Part shown: positions 17,178-27,054 of the stretch, in pieces | How the letters are laid out: every line of letters begins with the position of its first letter | Numbering within the stretch: position 1 is the first letter of the stretch | Program-made: the position numbers and the translations under genes | Notes under the pieces: generated by a model | Told to the model about the DNA's origin: nothing | Database searches by the model: none | The model's input: the letters and a program-made list of their open reading frames with translations, nothing else | Origin: Enterocytospora artemiae | Taxonomy: Eukaryota; Microsporidia | Assembly (NCBI GenBank): GCA_038659295.1 | Contig: JASNGC010000004.1 | Span: 124,001 to 188,000, forward strand | Direction: 5' to 3' | DNA: 64,000 nt

Positions 17178-18971
17178 TTATTTATTGATTTTTGACCTTA
17201 TAAAGTCAAATGAGGTTTCTAAAACTACCATATTTTCAACAAAACTCTGCTCCGTCTTTACCATTAACATTTTATTGTATGCTGAATAATAAAGAGTAGT
17301 ATCCTTGTATTTGAGAAAGTCATATTCAGGAACTCCAAGCAAAAAAGACGATGGAAACATACCACAAATTTCGTCAAACCCCTTGAATTCTTTTTTACTC
17401 AACACAAAATCATATGAATCAAAATCAGGCAACGGTGGGAGTTTGAAACAGCATTTGTCATCAAACTGGACATACTTAAAATTAGGGTCACTACTGGATA
17501 TCTTATTATTTTTTGGGAAATTGGCAGGGTCCTTACCTTGCGGCACATTAGTTAAACCACCAATATTGTCTGAATCAGTGTTAGAGTAGCATTTTGATGT
17601 AGAATTGTAATTCATGGTCTTATCCAACAATGAACAGTCTGCATCACACGGTTTGTCATTATTTTGTGCTTTAAGTTCTGAAGAAGAATTGCTTGAGATA
17701 TTTTCTAATTCGACATCACATGGAGATTGTATAGGCGATTTTTTCAATACTCCAATAACTAGCCGTAATTCATCTATAAGCTCTCTTTTGGGAAGGTTGA
17801 GTCGGAATTTCTCTCCATCAGTAAAGATATCTATAATATGGTGAGACTGTTTAATGGGATTACCATCAATTTTAGAGGATGTCAATTTCAAAGAATCTAA
17901 ATCTATTATTGAAGTATTGATGGAAGTGTCAAAAATTAGTTCCAAAAACATATCAATAAACTTTGCATCTCCAATTACATTTCTTACTGATATTGAAATG
18001 GCATCAACCATAAAATCACTAAAAATAGATGGGTAAAATCCATAATAGGACAACAGACTCTTAACCATTCTGATCTTTCTTTGTAAGCTCTCATCTTTAG
18101 ATATTATCCTCTGTATTTTCAAACTAACACGGTATTTGACACCACAGTCTGATTTTAACATAATCTTTAAAGTAAAAAATACATTCTTATATTTAAATGA
18201 AATGGAATCTTTGGAGATATGGCACTTGAATTGACTCCGATTGAACATAAAGCAGTAAAAAGCCACTTTTGCATAGTTTCTTGCCTCATAGTCATCTGGC
18301 CATTGGGCAGTTTCCTCTAGAAAAATATATCCCATGTAGTGATTGGATATATTAGTAAATGGGTCCAACAGCTCATAGTCAACTATTTCTAGTGGAAGGT
18401 TCAATGTTTTTAGGTGCTGAACCAGCTCCATAAAATATTTGTGTGCATCTACAGGAATGTGCCTTGGGATATCTATTCGTTTCTTTCTTAAGTCTTCTCT
18501 TATTGGCTCATATTTAATTTCATCACTGAAAACTAGCTCATTAAACTTAATTTCTGAAAGTTTGACAATCTTACCAATAAGATAGTATGGAATTAGATAC
18601 TCTCTGATGGAAATGTTCTTCATAGGCTCATAGATCTTACAACTAAATTTAATCCCAACAAATATTTCATTTTCTGCATTTTCGGAATAAATATATTCTG
18701 TCCTATCACCAAATACCTTTTTAATCTTCTCTACATCAACGGATTGCTCTACAAGGAAGCTTAAGTCAAAAAGATAGTTCTTTCGCAAAATAGATTCAAA
18801 TACTGGAAACTGTTTTGAGTGTTTTAGTAAGAATGTGGTGAATGCTGCATTAAGGGACATTCTATCATCTATTAGACTAGTATCAATCATCCTCCGAATT
18901 TCCGGATGGAAGTTTCTATTTAAACCATTTTTCTTGATTTCTTTTGAAATAAATTTCATAATTTTTTCCAT
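17178..18971 (-). CDS. UTP22: Utp22/Nrap-like SSU processome protein
   Basis: This 597-residue protein is about half the length of yeast Utp22 (human NOL6/Nrap). The most telling phrase is TAQWPDDYEARNYAKVAFY near residue 225, matching the Nrap pattern W-P-D-D-x-x-A followed by K-x-A-F. The phrase RKIRMVKSLLSYYGF and the hydrophobic helix after it match the RNA-ligase-like/PAP core of the same family. A Ser/Asn-rich low-complexity stretch (about 425-495) precedes a compact C-terminal part. Utp22 works in the nucleolus in early 18S rRNA processing. The shortness suggests loss of one of the two repeated halves seen in yeast. Rcl1 and an Mpp10-like gene are near, but no operon is implied. Confidence 0.6.
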   Translation of the reverse strand: MEKIMKFISKEIKKNGLNRNFHPEIRRMIDTSLIDDRMSLNAAFTTFLLKHSKQFPVFESILRKNYLFDLSFLVEQSVDVEKIKKVFGDRTEYIYSENAENEIFVGIKFSCKIYEPMKNISIREYLIPYYLIGKIVKLSEIKFNELVFSDEIKYEPIREDLRKKRIDIPRHIPVDAHKYFMELVQHLKTLNLPLEIVDYELLDPFTNISNHYMGYIFLEETAQWPDDYEARNYAKVAFYCFMFNRSQFKCHISKDSISFKYKNVFFTLKIMLKSDCGVKYRVSLKIQRIISKDESLQRKIRMVKSLLSYYGFYPSIFSDFMVDAISISVRNVIGDAKFIDMFLELIFDTSINTSIIDLDSLKLTSSKIDGNPIKQSHHIIDIFTDGEKFRLNLPKRELIDELRLVIGVLKKSPIQSPCDVELENISSNSSSELKAQNNDKPCDADCSLLDKTMNYNSTSKCYSNTDSDNIGGLTNVPQGKDPANFPKNNKISSSDPNFKYVQFDDKCCFKLPPLPDFDSYDFVLSKKEFKGFDEICGMFPSSFLLGVPEYDFLKYKDTTLYYSAYNKMLMVKTEQSFVENMVVLETSFDFIRSKINK

Positions 18972-19182
18972 GGATTGCCAAAAAGTATTTTATATTTATT
19001 GTAAAAATTAGACAACTCAGACAGAAGTTTTCCCTAAGTCTACAAATAAGTGCAGACAAAGACACTAATCATGGTACATACTCAGTACTCGGGCAATTAA
19101 GTATTTAAATTTCATTGGAAACAACAAAATTTAGAGAACAACCACTTATTTATTAAACTATATACCTACATACTTAAAAAAT

Positions 19183-20865
19183 TTATTCTGTTTTGATTAC
19201 ATCGTTTATCTTTAAAACAGTGTTAACCAAGTCGGTCGCCATCTTGAATTGACTAATTTTACTAGCCAACGATTCAAACACTCCTTTTTTCTTCATATCT
19301 TTCTCCCCACTATCAAAACAGTCCACTCCAATTCTGAAGTTTCCAATGCTGGAGACATGTAACTTTCTCAGTTGTTCAACATAGCTCAACGGCTCAAATC
19401 CACTATTTTTTGCAAGCGAGAGTGGAATTTCCAAAAGCGATACCGAAAATGCTTTAATGCAATCCATAATCTCTGGAGTGTACCCGTTTGTAACACGGTC
19501 AGGACTATTCGCCAAATACTCGCTATTTACAAGCTTGTCCAAAAAAACAGACAAATGCAACTCTATACTTCCTCCCCCATAAACTATTCTACCATTACAA
19601 AGGATGTTTCTAACAGCACACAATGCATCTCTGACAGATCTTTCCGCCTCACCCATCACATACTCCGTAGAGCCTCTAATCACTATTGTAACACTTCTCT
19701 TACCCTTTAATGCTTCATCAGTGTCAGTATCTACAACTATACACTTTTTACTATCAGTTCCTAGGGACATCTGCTTGATATTGGCGGTCCCTAGATCACA
19801 ATTTCTTAAGTCTTCAAACCTAGAAATAATTGCTCCATTTATATGTGTTGCAATATGGCCAAGGTCATAGCCTCCAACCCATCTAATGGCTGGTAAATCA
19901 TGCTCCAAGAGCAGACTATTTGCTTCATCATCGAAACCCCATTGACACATAACCATATCGGCCCCAGCTGCCCTAATAAATTTAATCATCTCCAGGAACT
20001 TTTCTTTTTCATAGTCTTCTAGTTTTTTATACTCATCAACCGTTTTAATTAAAACTTTGTTCTTGTTCTTAAGCCTCGGAGGCTCAAATGGACAACACAA
20101 AAGAGCAATCTTTGCATTTTTAATCTCTGTTCTCATCTGAACGTGACTGAACTCCTTATCCAAAAAAATTCCATTAATTAGTTTGGTTTCAGTCAGACAT
20201 TTGCCGATCTTAGTTCGGACATTAATAAGCTCTAAATCGACGTCCTTCCTCTCTAAATCTGCCACAGCGCATATTGCATCGACACATATCTGACTTAAAT
20301 CAGCGACAGAAACTATCTTAGATCCTAAACTTGTTCTTGCTGCATTTAAGAGGACGCTTTTGCTGACGCCTCCGACCAAATCTAGTTTCTTAGTATTGGA
20401 AGCATCTTCCGAAACATCTTCACTGATCCGCTCCATCTCTGACACAACCAACTTCAGGGCAACATCAAACCCTTCTGAAATCTTTATAGGATGCATTCCC
20501 TTTTCGATAAGAACCTTAGCAGACTGAAGCATTGCAGATGCCAGGATTACAATGCTTGTGGTACCGTCTCCTATTGAATCATCCTGAGATTGACTCAGTT
20601 GAACTATCAAAGCACTAATTGGATTATTGGTCATGTCCATCTCATCCAAGATAGTTGCTCCGTCGTTTGTGACAGTTATTTTGTCATCTTTACTAACTAG
20701 TATTTTGTCCATTCCTGTAGGCCCAAGAGAGGTAGAAAGAAACGATGCAATGGAGCTCACAGTATTGATATTGGCAAAAATACAATCTTTGCCAGCTATC
20801 TCGTCAGTTCCATTCTCCTTCACTTGAAAAGACAATCCAAATTCGTCGGAAATTAGCCTAGACAT
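19183..20865 (-). CDS. CCT5: CCT chaperonin subunit epsilon
   Basis: This 560-residue group II chaperonin subunit is one of eight paralogues of the cytosolic TRiC/CCT ring that folds actin, tubulin and other proteins. The nucleotide-binding phrases are clear: LGPTGMDK, TNDGATIL, DDSIGDGTTS and VYGGGSIE. The phrases CPFEPPRLKNK, CQWGFDDEANSLLL and PAIRWVGG are diagnostic for the epsilon subunit. The start at 20865 is chosen because it follows ttcaccc directly; the longer open frame upstream would add 46 atypical residues overlapping the tRNA-proximal spacer. The length is typical and nothing is missing. Confidence 0.96.
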   Translation of the reverse strand: MSRLISDEFGLSFQVKENGTDEIAGKDCIFANINTVSSIASFLSTSLGPTGMDKILVSKDDKITVTNDGATILDEMDMTNNPISALIVQLSQSQDDSIGDGTTSIVILASAMLQSAKVLIEKGMHPIKISEGFDVALKLVVSEMERISEDVSEDASNTKKLDLVGGVSKSVLLNAARTSLGSKIVSVADLSQICVDAICAVADLERKDVDLELINVRTKIGKCLTETKLINGIFLDKEFSHVQMRTEIKNAKIALLCCPFEPPRLKNKNKVLIKTVDEYKKLEDYEKEKFLEMIKFIRAAGADMVMCQWGFDDEANSLLLEHDLPAIRWVGGYDLGHIATHINGAIISRFEDLRNCDLGTANIKQMSLGTDSKKCIVVDTDTDEALKGKRSVTIVIRGSTEYVMGEAERSVRDALCAVRNILCNGRIVYGGGSIELHLSVFLDKLVNSEYLANSPDRVTNGYTPEIMDCIKAFSVSLLEIPLSLAKNSGFEPLSYVEQLRKLHVSSIGNFRIGVDCFDSGEKDMKKKGVFESLASKISQFKMATDLVNTVLKINDVIKTE

Positions 20866-21039
20866 GGGTGAAATTTTTATCAAACTGTTATCTGTTTGCC
20901 GAGGGTAAAAGTTAGCTGGGTAGATCTGGATCAAGGTATAAAATAAACCTAACCACTTATATTCACCTGCTTTTCGTTGCAAAAGACAAATAAGTAAACA
21001 CAATATGCATACCCTAAATCATTTAAAATAAAAATAGAC

Positions 21040-21113
21040 TACCCGACGCGGGGCTCGAACCCGCAACCCCCAGATTAAGAGTCTGATGCTCTAGCCGATT
21101 GAGCCAGCCAGGC
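21040..21113 (-). tRNA. tRNA-Lys (anticodon CUU)
   Basis: A complete 74-base cloverleaf is present on the minus strand. It has acceptor gcctggc paired with gtcgggt (G-T pairs allowed), anticodon stem cagac/gtctg-type flanking the loop with CTT, a strong T stem gcggg/cccgc with loop ttcgagc, and discriminator A. The anticodon CUU reads AAG. No intron is present. It lies about 175 bases upstream of the CCT5 start. Confidence 0.93.
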
Positions 21114-21394
21114 GTATTATCCAACACATCAACCAATAGATTACACAACTAATGTTCCTTTTCTCATAATAACGAATCGTTAGAGATAGTTGAATCAGAA
21201 ATGGTTTGTTGCACTTTAATAAGCTATTGATGCAGTATACTTATCCATTTACAATTAAGGGTTTGGAATGGAAAAATTGTGTTATTATGAGGTAAATACA
21301 AAATATACAGGGCAATTCCTCTTAGTTCTATGCCATAAAATACCAGATACCTATATAAATATTTTATTTCCAGTAAACTCCCCACCCCTCTTCT

Positions 21395-21538
21395 ATGGTT
21401 AAACTTGATAAATCTGTTTCATGCGTAGATGACGAGTCTTACATTAACACATTTGTAGAGAATCAACTAGAAATACATTCGGTAAAAAATCGTTTTTCTA
21501 CACAAAAATATTTGTGGGAATATTTCCTAGAAGAATAA
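21395..21538 (+). CDS. 47-residue small protein of unknown function
   Basis: A short open frame begins with ATG 12 bases after a strong C-rich start signal (ccccacccctcttctATG) and ends with TAA. The product begins MVKLDKSVSCVDDESYINTF, is acidic to neutral, has one Cys and three aromatic-rich positions near the C-terminus, and has no membrane segment. The signal is as good as that of the known genes in this window, which is why I call it a gene despite its size. I recognise no family. It sits in the spacer between tRNA-Lys and RRN7 and converges with RRN7. Confidence 0.5.
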   Translation: MVKLDKSVSCVDDESYINTFVENQLEIHSVKNRFSTQKYLWEYFLEE

Positions 21539-21616
21539 ATTTTAGTTAGACAACCTTAACCAGTACATTTACGTACAAGGAAAACAAAATAACCGCCTAC
21601 AAACATTTGGAACAGT

Positions 21617-23206
21617 TTAGAGTGACTTGTATCTTACCCTCTTTGAGCCTCTTCTTCTGCTACGAAGAAGACGTAGTATCTGTTTTTCCTCAGATACTTC
21701 ATCTTCCATCATGTAGTTATCAGCATTATCCAATTCATCAGTAAAAATTTTGTTTGATCTACCTCGACTTCTATGCTCTTTGTGACTCTCATGATAGGTC
21801 CATTGCCCCAATAACTTGCTAATTGGCAAATATACAGATTGTAAAAACTTTTCAACATTCAACCCAAGAAATCGGGAAAGCAACAATTCTAGAGAATCAA
21901 TATCTATTTCTTCATAGTTACAATTTAGTGATGTCTTACATGCCTTTTGTTGCACAGTATCTGAACATTTAACATCCTCCACGCCTCGAGTTACCATATC
22001 ATTTCTATTGGAAGTATTACAAGTTGTGTTTCCAGAATTAATTTCGTTAGCAATAGAATTCGCTGTGGCTTCTCCCCAATGTTGTTCCCCATTGCTGTCT
22101 AAACTATTTATCCCAGAATGTTTTACATTTCTATGATCTTTTAACTCAGTATCCAAATTAGTAGTTGAACTTTCCAGTGCCTGCACATTCGACTCTTTTA
22201 AGCTTAAAAAATAGTTTAATAGAAAACCACAGATTGTAATTTCTGGTACATAAAGCTGTTGTGGATCCAAAATATAAAAGAATTTTTCGAAATAAAAGAC
22301 CATTAAAGATGTAACTACGACATTGCAAACTTCACAAACACAGAACAAATACTTTTTAAATGTTTCGAAATCAGTATCCATTCCGGAGGTAAACTTATTG
22401 CACATATGCATTACCATAGTATCTGGTCTTACGAAAGAGGAGCTTTCTGCAAGACGTCGAACTCCAGACTCCAATCCAAGAGTTGATCCAACAGACAGAG
22501 TCGAATAGAATCCGCTCCAACTTTCCTTTGGGAATTGACGTTTTTTCACTATATCAAAGAGACGCTGAAACCCATTAAACAAGGCATACCTTTCATGAAA
22601 TTCCTTTACGGTATAAATATTTCCTGTGGATTCTCTCTGGAAACGAACTGCCATATAGACAACAGCCTGGAAATCAGCAAATGAGGGTGATGTTGCATGA
22701 TTATGCAGCTCAGGGTCTGAAAGAATACTTTTTAAAGACGAATCCTGTAGATTTGATGGAGGGGTACTCAGGGAATCAAAATGTAATATGCCGTCCTGTT
22801 CATTTGACAGCGCCATTTGCGCCTCATTGGCCTTGCGACACTTCCACCTCCTTCTCTTCTCGTTTGCAATGTCATTGACCCTCAAAACCTTTCCTAATTT
22901 GCCATCTGTTTTTCTATATAACCCCGTGAAATATTTAAAATAGTCCTCTGATTTTATATCAAAAAAATCCATCGCTTCCCGATACAAGTCAAAAAAAATA
23001 ACTAACCCATGCAAAGTAGCGACATCCTTATCCGGTGGTTTTGGTTTGGCTTTTGCTTCTGCCTTCTTATGAACTATTCTATTTTTTCCCATAAGTGCAA
23101 ACTCGGTATCGTCCATAAAAATTGTATTGTGTACAATGTGTCCTTCTGCACAAACCATAAAGTTTTCCACCTGTTCCATCTTATTATTACACACAGAGCA
23201 AATCAT
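21617..23206 (-). CDS. RRN7: RNA polymerase I initiation factor Rrn7/TAF1B-like
   Basis: This 529-residue protein opens with a zinc ribbon of the Rrn7/TAF1B type: Cys3, Cys6, Cys19 and His23 (pattern C-x2-C-x12-C-x3-H). This is followed by a B-reader-like basic segment and two cyclin-fold-like helical regions (about 50-320). A low-complexity Asn/Ser/Thr-rich insert (about 335-420) and a basic tail (about 490-529, RSRRRGSKRVR) complete it. Rrn7 is the TFIIB-like member of the core factor that recruits Pol I to rDNA. The CHxx-type fourth ligand (EGHIV) separates it from TFIIB and Brf1. The start follows acacccctggaaaa. TFIIB itself is encoded nearby at 27055. Confidence 0.7.
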   Translation of the reverse strand: MICSVCNNKMEQVENFMVCAEGHIVHNTIFMDDTEFALMGKNRIVHKKAEAKAKPKPPDKDVATLHGLVIFFDLYREAMDFFDIKSEDYFKYFTGLYRKTDGKLGKVLRVNDIANEKRRRWKCRKANEAQMALSNEQDGILHFDSLSTPPSNLQDSSLKSILSDPELHNHATSPSFADFQAVVYMAVRFQRESTGNIYTVKEFHERYALFNGFQRLFDIVKKRQFPKESWSGFYSTLSVGSTLGLESGVRRLAESSSFVRPDTMVMHMCNKFTSGMDTDFETFKKYLFCVCEVCNVVVTSLMVFYFEKFFYILDPQQLYVPEITICGFLLNYFLSLKESNVQALESSTTNLDTELKDHRNVKHSGINSLDSNGEQHWGEATANSIANEINSGNTTCNTSNRNDMVTRGVEDVKCSDTVQQKACKTSLNCNYEEIDIDSLELLLSRFLGLNVEKFLQSVYLPISKLLGQWTYHESHKEHRSRGRSNKIFTDELDNADNYMMEDEVSEEKQILRLLRSRRRGSKRVRYKSL

Positions 23207-24138
23207 TTTTCCAGGGGTGTGAAAATTATTTTATCAGAAATAACTTTTACACCTCCATTTCTATTATAAATATATCACGACTTATTATTAAATTTGATGG
23301 TGTAACGACAGTAAATTATGTATAAAGTTAAGGAGAAGTAGCCGACCAGACTGTTAATTATTTAGTTGAAGAGATGCAATTAACCACATATATTAAGTAG
23401 CTATCATCAATCCCATAAAGGTCAACTAATAGAAAATAACTGTCTAATAAATAATATATTGATTTAAATACAGCTTAAAATATTGTAATCAATGCTATTC
23501 ATAAGCTCATGGATCCCAAAGCCTTATTATGAATCCCAAAGTTCAATTTAAACTTCAATATGTGATTTTCAAGCTTTTGGAAGTCAAATTCTCTTATAGA
23601 GCCTAAATAATCCAGAATCTCGAGGTATCAGTACGGTATTCTAACTAAGTTACGGGATAATTGTTGCAAAAACACATACCTATATTTTAATCATTTGCAA
23701 ATAAAAGATGGGTTTAAATTTAATGGCTAGAATGTCCAAAAATTAATCTTTTGCATGGAAACTATACCGTAGATACTATCTTTCAAAGAAATAGCCACTA
23801 ATATGGTTTTCACAATTTTGTTCTGTATATGATATGGTGATATATACCAAGAATGATCAATACGATTATCTTTATCTTGGTTGAAGTATTATTAGAATAT
23901 ACACTCTTACAATATATTGTTTATGGCCGGGCTTTATATCATTGGTTGTCGGAAAACAATAGTTTATACAAATATGCTCTGCTTAATTGTGAAATTAATA
24001 TTCCTGGTATTTCATACGTCAGTGTCAGTATTAGTTATTATACACTGTTTATTTGAGAACACATTCAATTTTACAGGACTATCATTGTGGTAAACTTTGA
24101 TCATTACTTTTCAGTGAAAGTTTTCACCCATCTTGGAC
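23207..24138. other. intergenic, about 930 bases, divergent promoters
   Basis: RRN7 and RCL1 diverge from this spacer, and their C-triplet start signals lie at its two ends. The middle is AT-rich. A hydrophobic open frame of about 67 codons (23853-24056) has no start signal and is probably chance. Confidence 0.55.
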
Positions 24139-25362
24139 ATGGCCAATGAAAATTTTTACACATTTGAAGAACACGATGATTTCACGTTGATTATATCTTC
24201 TAGCATTCTTTTACAGAGGAGTATTCGGTTTCCTTTCTCTTTAAACAAGTCAACCATCTTAGATACACTAGAATTTTTGAATAAATTTAACGGAAGTAAA
24301 TATCAAATTGAAAAGAATCTAAATCCTATCTCTCAGTCATTAGAAGACAAGAACTGTCCGGAATTGCAAGACCACAACAATGCTTTCTCTCACAAGCCGA
24401 TTCTGTCAGTAAACTGCCCACCAAAGGATTCTGAGAATCAATTCATTAGATTCTTTCCAGGTAAATTGGTTCAAATTGCCAAGAATATTTCTATAACACA
24501 CATTTGTAATGCATTGGATGTTTTGTGTATAATAGGTCCATTTTTCCAAGATAATATTCTGGTAACTGTGTCTGGAGTTACAAATGAGAGGACTAGAATC
24601 AGTAGGAACGGCAAAGACAAGTTTATTTCTAGGTCAGTTGATTTGTACAAAATAACATATTTTACAATTTATAAGGCATTTGGAGTTACTGGATTCAATA
24701 TAACGGTAAAGAAAAGAGGATTTTCACCTATTGGCCAAGGACAGATTCAATTCCAAATTAATTCCATCAAAAAAATTTCCAGGATTAATATCATTGAAAT
24801 AGAACCAATTGAAAAAGTCAGGGGAATGGTAATAACATCTCGAATCGGATCAGAATATTCGCAAAGAATGATTAAGAAAATTAAGGAAGTTTTTGATGGG
24901 ATGGTAAATACAAAAGTATTCTGCATATTAAACAATAGAAACGACTCTGGGCCATCTGCAGGGTTTGAATGTTCTGTTTTTGCCGAGTCCAAAAATGGAA
25001 TCTTTTATCACACTAGTTCTAGTGGTAAGACAGTATCCAACTCTGAAAATAATGATCGACAGTCATTCCCAAAGCAAAAATCCTATCCTCTCCTACCAGA
25101 ACAACTTGCTGAAGAATCTTGCTTGGAACTATTAAAAATTATTGATCAGAAGGGTGTTTTTGACTCAAAGCTGTTCCCAACAATCCTGATGTTTATGGCA
25201 CTCTCTGATTCTATTGGATCAATTAACCTGGGTGACAACAAGTTTGAAGAATATTTGAGTACAATACACAAAATTTTTAGACAGGAATCCACAGTTAAAA
25301 AAACACCAAATGGTAGTATTCTAACAATTGTCGGATGTTCCTACTGCAGCAGTCTAAGATAG
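24139..25362 (+). CDS. RCL1: RNA 3'-terminal phosphate cyclase-like protein Rcl1
   Basis: This 407-residue member of the RNA cyclase superfamily is of the nucleolar Rcl1 type. The phrases FFPGKL, NALDVLCIIGPF, VTVSGVTNERTRIS and KKRGFSPIGQGQIQF match the fold, with GQGQ in place of the Gly-rich GGGEV loop. The C-terminal part has LLPEQLAEESCLELL, as in the family. Rcl1 binds Bms1 and is needed for cleavage at A0-A2 in the 18S rRNA precursor; it does not cyclise RNA ends. The start at 24139 is preferred over a TTG two codons earlier, with cacccatcttggac upstream. The next gene, Mpp10-like, is read in the same direction. Confidence 0.88.
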   Translation: MANENFYTFEEHDDFTLIISSSILLQRSIRFPFSLNKSTILDTLEFLNKFNGSKYQIEKNLNPISQSLEDKNCPELQDHNNAFSHKPILSVNCPPKDSENQFIRFFPGKLVQIAKNISITHICNALDVLCIIGPFFQDNILVTVSGVTNERTRISRNGKDKFISRSVDLYKITYFTIYKAFGVTGFNITVKKRGFSPIGQGQIQFQINSIKKISRINIIEIEPIEKVRGMVITSRIGSEYSQRMIKKIKEVFDGMVNTKVFCILNNRNDSGPSAGFECSVFAESKNGIFYHTSSSGKTVSNSENNDRQSFPKQKSYPLLPEQLAEESCLELLKIIDQKGVFDSKLFPTILMFMALSDSIGSINLGDNKFEEYLSTIHKIFRQESTVKKTPNGSILTIVGCSYCSSLR

Positions 25363-25466
25363 ATGTACGAACTATTTGAAGAAGTTGCCATTTGAATATC
25401 GATAAAACTTGGGGATTTCATGATTCTTACATCTGGTTGCTTTTTTACTCAATGAAAGCCCTTAAA

Positions 25467-26072
25467 ATGTCTTTTAGAGAAGAAGACTCTGTCGAAATTA
25501 CTTCTGAAATGTATGAGGAGATTGACAGGAATTTGAGTTCGGAAATTACAGAAGTAAAGAATTCAATCAAGGATGTTTTGTTCAATAAGCCCCATAATAG
25601 TAGCGGATATCCCCCACAAATGGAGTTGTTTGAAATTTATGAAATTATAGATGAAATTGATGGTGTTGTTGGAGGTGTTGCGAAAAATAAAAGAAAGATA
25701 AGTTTGAAAGAACGTATTAGCAAAGAAATTTCTGAAGATAGTAGGCAAGGCAAGTTCACCAATATGAAAACAGTTTTGGGGGAAATAATCCAAATCGATT
25801 CTTTTCAGCCTCATCCGACTTTCGTTGAGATATCCGATAAAAGCAATCAGGCTATTATGGCTCCTAAGGAATCAACTCTTGGGATTGGAACCAATAATAA
25901 CAGTATCAAAATGGAAAAAAGCATTACTAAAAAAAGAGGTCACAAAAAATTAGATAAAATGATGGAATTCAGGGACAAACTGAGTGGTTTTATTATGGAA
26001 AAAAAACCTCTAAAGTGGGATGATGAAAGAATATCCGAGTTTATTAATTCAATTCGAAAGGCTAACAATTAA
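25467..26072 (+). CDS. Mpp10-like U3 snoRNP protein (tentative)
   Basis: This 201-residue protein starts at the ATG directly after agcccttaaa; about 25 extra upstream codons are open but unlikely to be used. It is highly charged and helical. The segment SFQPHPTFVEISDKSNQAI near residues 110-130 resembles the Mpp10 pattern F-x-P-x-P followed by E-I and S-N, and a Lys-rich stretch follows, as in Mpp10. SLKERISKEI (near residue 72) would match the preceding helix. Yeast Mpp10 is about 590 residues, so this would be a strongly reduced version with only the C-terminal region. Its neighbour Rcl1 acts in the same U3 particle, which supports the idea but proves nothing. Confidence 0.45.
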   Translation: MSFREEDSVEITSEMYEEIDRNLSSEITEVKNSIKDVLFNKPHNSSGYPPQMELFEIYEIIDEIDGVVGGVAKNKRKISLKERISKEISEDSRQGKFTNMKTVLGEIIQIDSFQPHPTFVEISDKSNQAIMAPKESTLGIGTNNNSIKMEKSITKKRGHKKLDKMMEFRDKLSGFIMEKKPLKWDDERISEFINSIRKANN

Positions 26073-26329
26073 TTTGTTATTTAAAATATCAGTAGAGTAC
26101 AAAATAAATGTAGTCTTATTATCAATTGATTAAGTGTCTGTTCCAGTATTCTTGAATCCACAATATCTAATTTTATGAAAAAGCATATTTAGAAATACAA
26201 CCATAGAGATAACCAGTTTACATTGGCTGTTGTTTGGATCCCTGATCTTATTTTTAGTTGTAAATCCATAAAATTTCTCCAGCAGATAGATCCACAATAT
26301 TAAAATATTTAGAATCGTAAATAATTGAT

Positions 26330-26845
26330 TTATTTAGCTTGTTCCCTACTCATATTAAGAGCAGATGCTTGTCTCTGTAATTCTGCCATTCTTTCTGCTT
26401 CTGCCTTTTTCTTGTAAATATGCTCAATCATATTGTTCTTATTCAGCTTAAACATATTTCCCTTAGCCTGCTGTTTGTATTGACGGTACTCACCAGATGT
26501 CAACTCGCCCTTCAGCTTCATTTCCTTCAGCTCCTTCCTCATAGACCTAATTGTCTTCATCCAAATAACCTTCGATGATAATCGAGCATTCTTTGTTCCC
26601 TTTCTTGAACCATAGCCCATGTGCCTTCCCTTTGACTTAGCCAATGCCCTGGCTTTGGCTTTAGCAGAGCTATTGATCTTATCCTCTCTCTTCACTATAA
26701 TACCCTCCTGGATCAACTCTCTAACTTGGTGGTATGTACTAGCAGCCATCACCTTCTCATTCTCATTTGGATCTATCCACAGTTTACCTTCTCCGCAGAC
26801 AAGTAAATTCTTGGCCAGTCTTTTTATGGAAGCCAGCTTTCTCAT
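26330..26845 (-). CDS. RPL19: 60S ribosomal protein eL19
   Basis: This 171-residue protein matches eL19 along its length. The phrases MRKLASIKRLAKNLL, KLWIDPNE, IREL-type helix and KAKGRHMG-like segment (KSKGRHMGYGSRKGTKNAR) are typical. The long C-terminal helix (KKAEAERMAELQRQA) reaches the small subunit in other eukaryotes and is slightly shortened here. The start follows aacccttaaATG. It is divergent from TFIIB across a 209-base spacer. Confidence 0.97.
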   Translation of the reverse strand: MRKLASIKRLAKNLLVCGEGKLWIDPNENEKVMAASTYHQVRELIQEGIIVKREDKINSSAKAKARALAKSKGRHMGYGSRKGTKNARLSSKVIWMKTIRSMRKELKEMKLKGELTSGEYRQYKQQAKGNMFKLNKNNMIEHIYKKKAEAERMAELQRQASALNMSREQAK

Positions 26846-27054
26846 TTAAGGGTTTTGGAAAACTACAAAATTTTTGAAAAAATGTTTTATGCAATTTTGT
26901 GTGACAGGACTGCCACGTTATGCACCAAGAATATGATGCAAAAACATTTTGTTTTCGTTCTACTCAGCAAATTCCCTACAATTTCCACATCCATGCTCTA
27001 AAGATTCCCTCTAATTATTTATTGATTTAGAAAATACTGTTTCTTATCCCCAAA
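26846..27054. promoter_or_regulatory. divergent promoter spacer, eL19 / TFIIB
   Basis: This spacer separates two divergent housekeeping genes. Each end carries a C-triplet start signal (aacccttaa for eL19 and atccccaaa for TFIIB). A/T-rich tracts such as aaatttttgaaaaaa lie just upstream of the eL19 signal, like the AAATTT-type element described for highly expressed microsporidian genes. Confidence 0.5.

Noticed and set aside
23853..24056. 67-codon hydrophobic frame between RRN7 and RCL1
   Set aside because: It has no start signal and a composition expected from AT-rich DNA.
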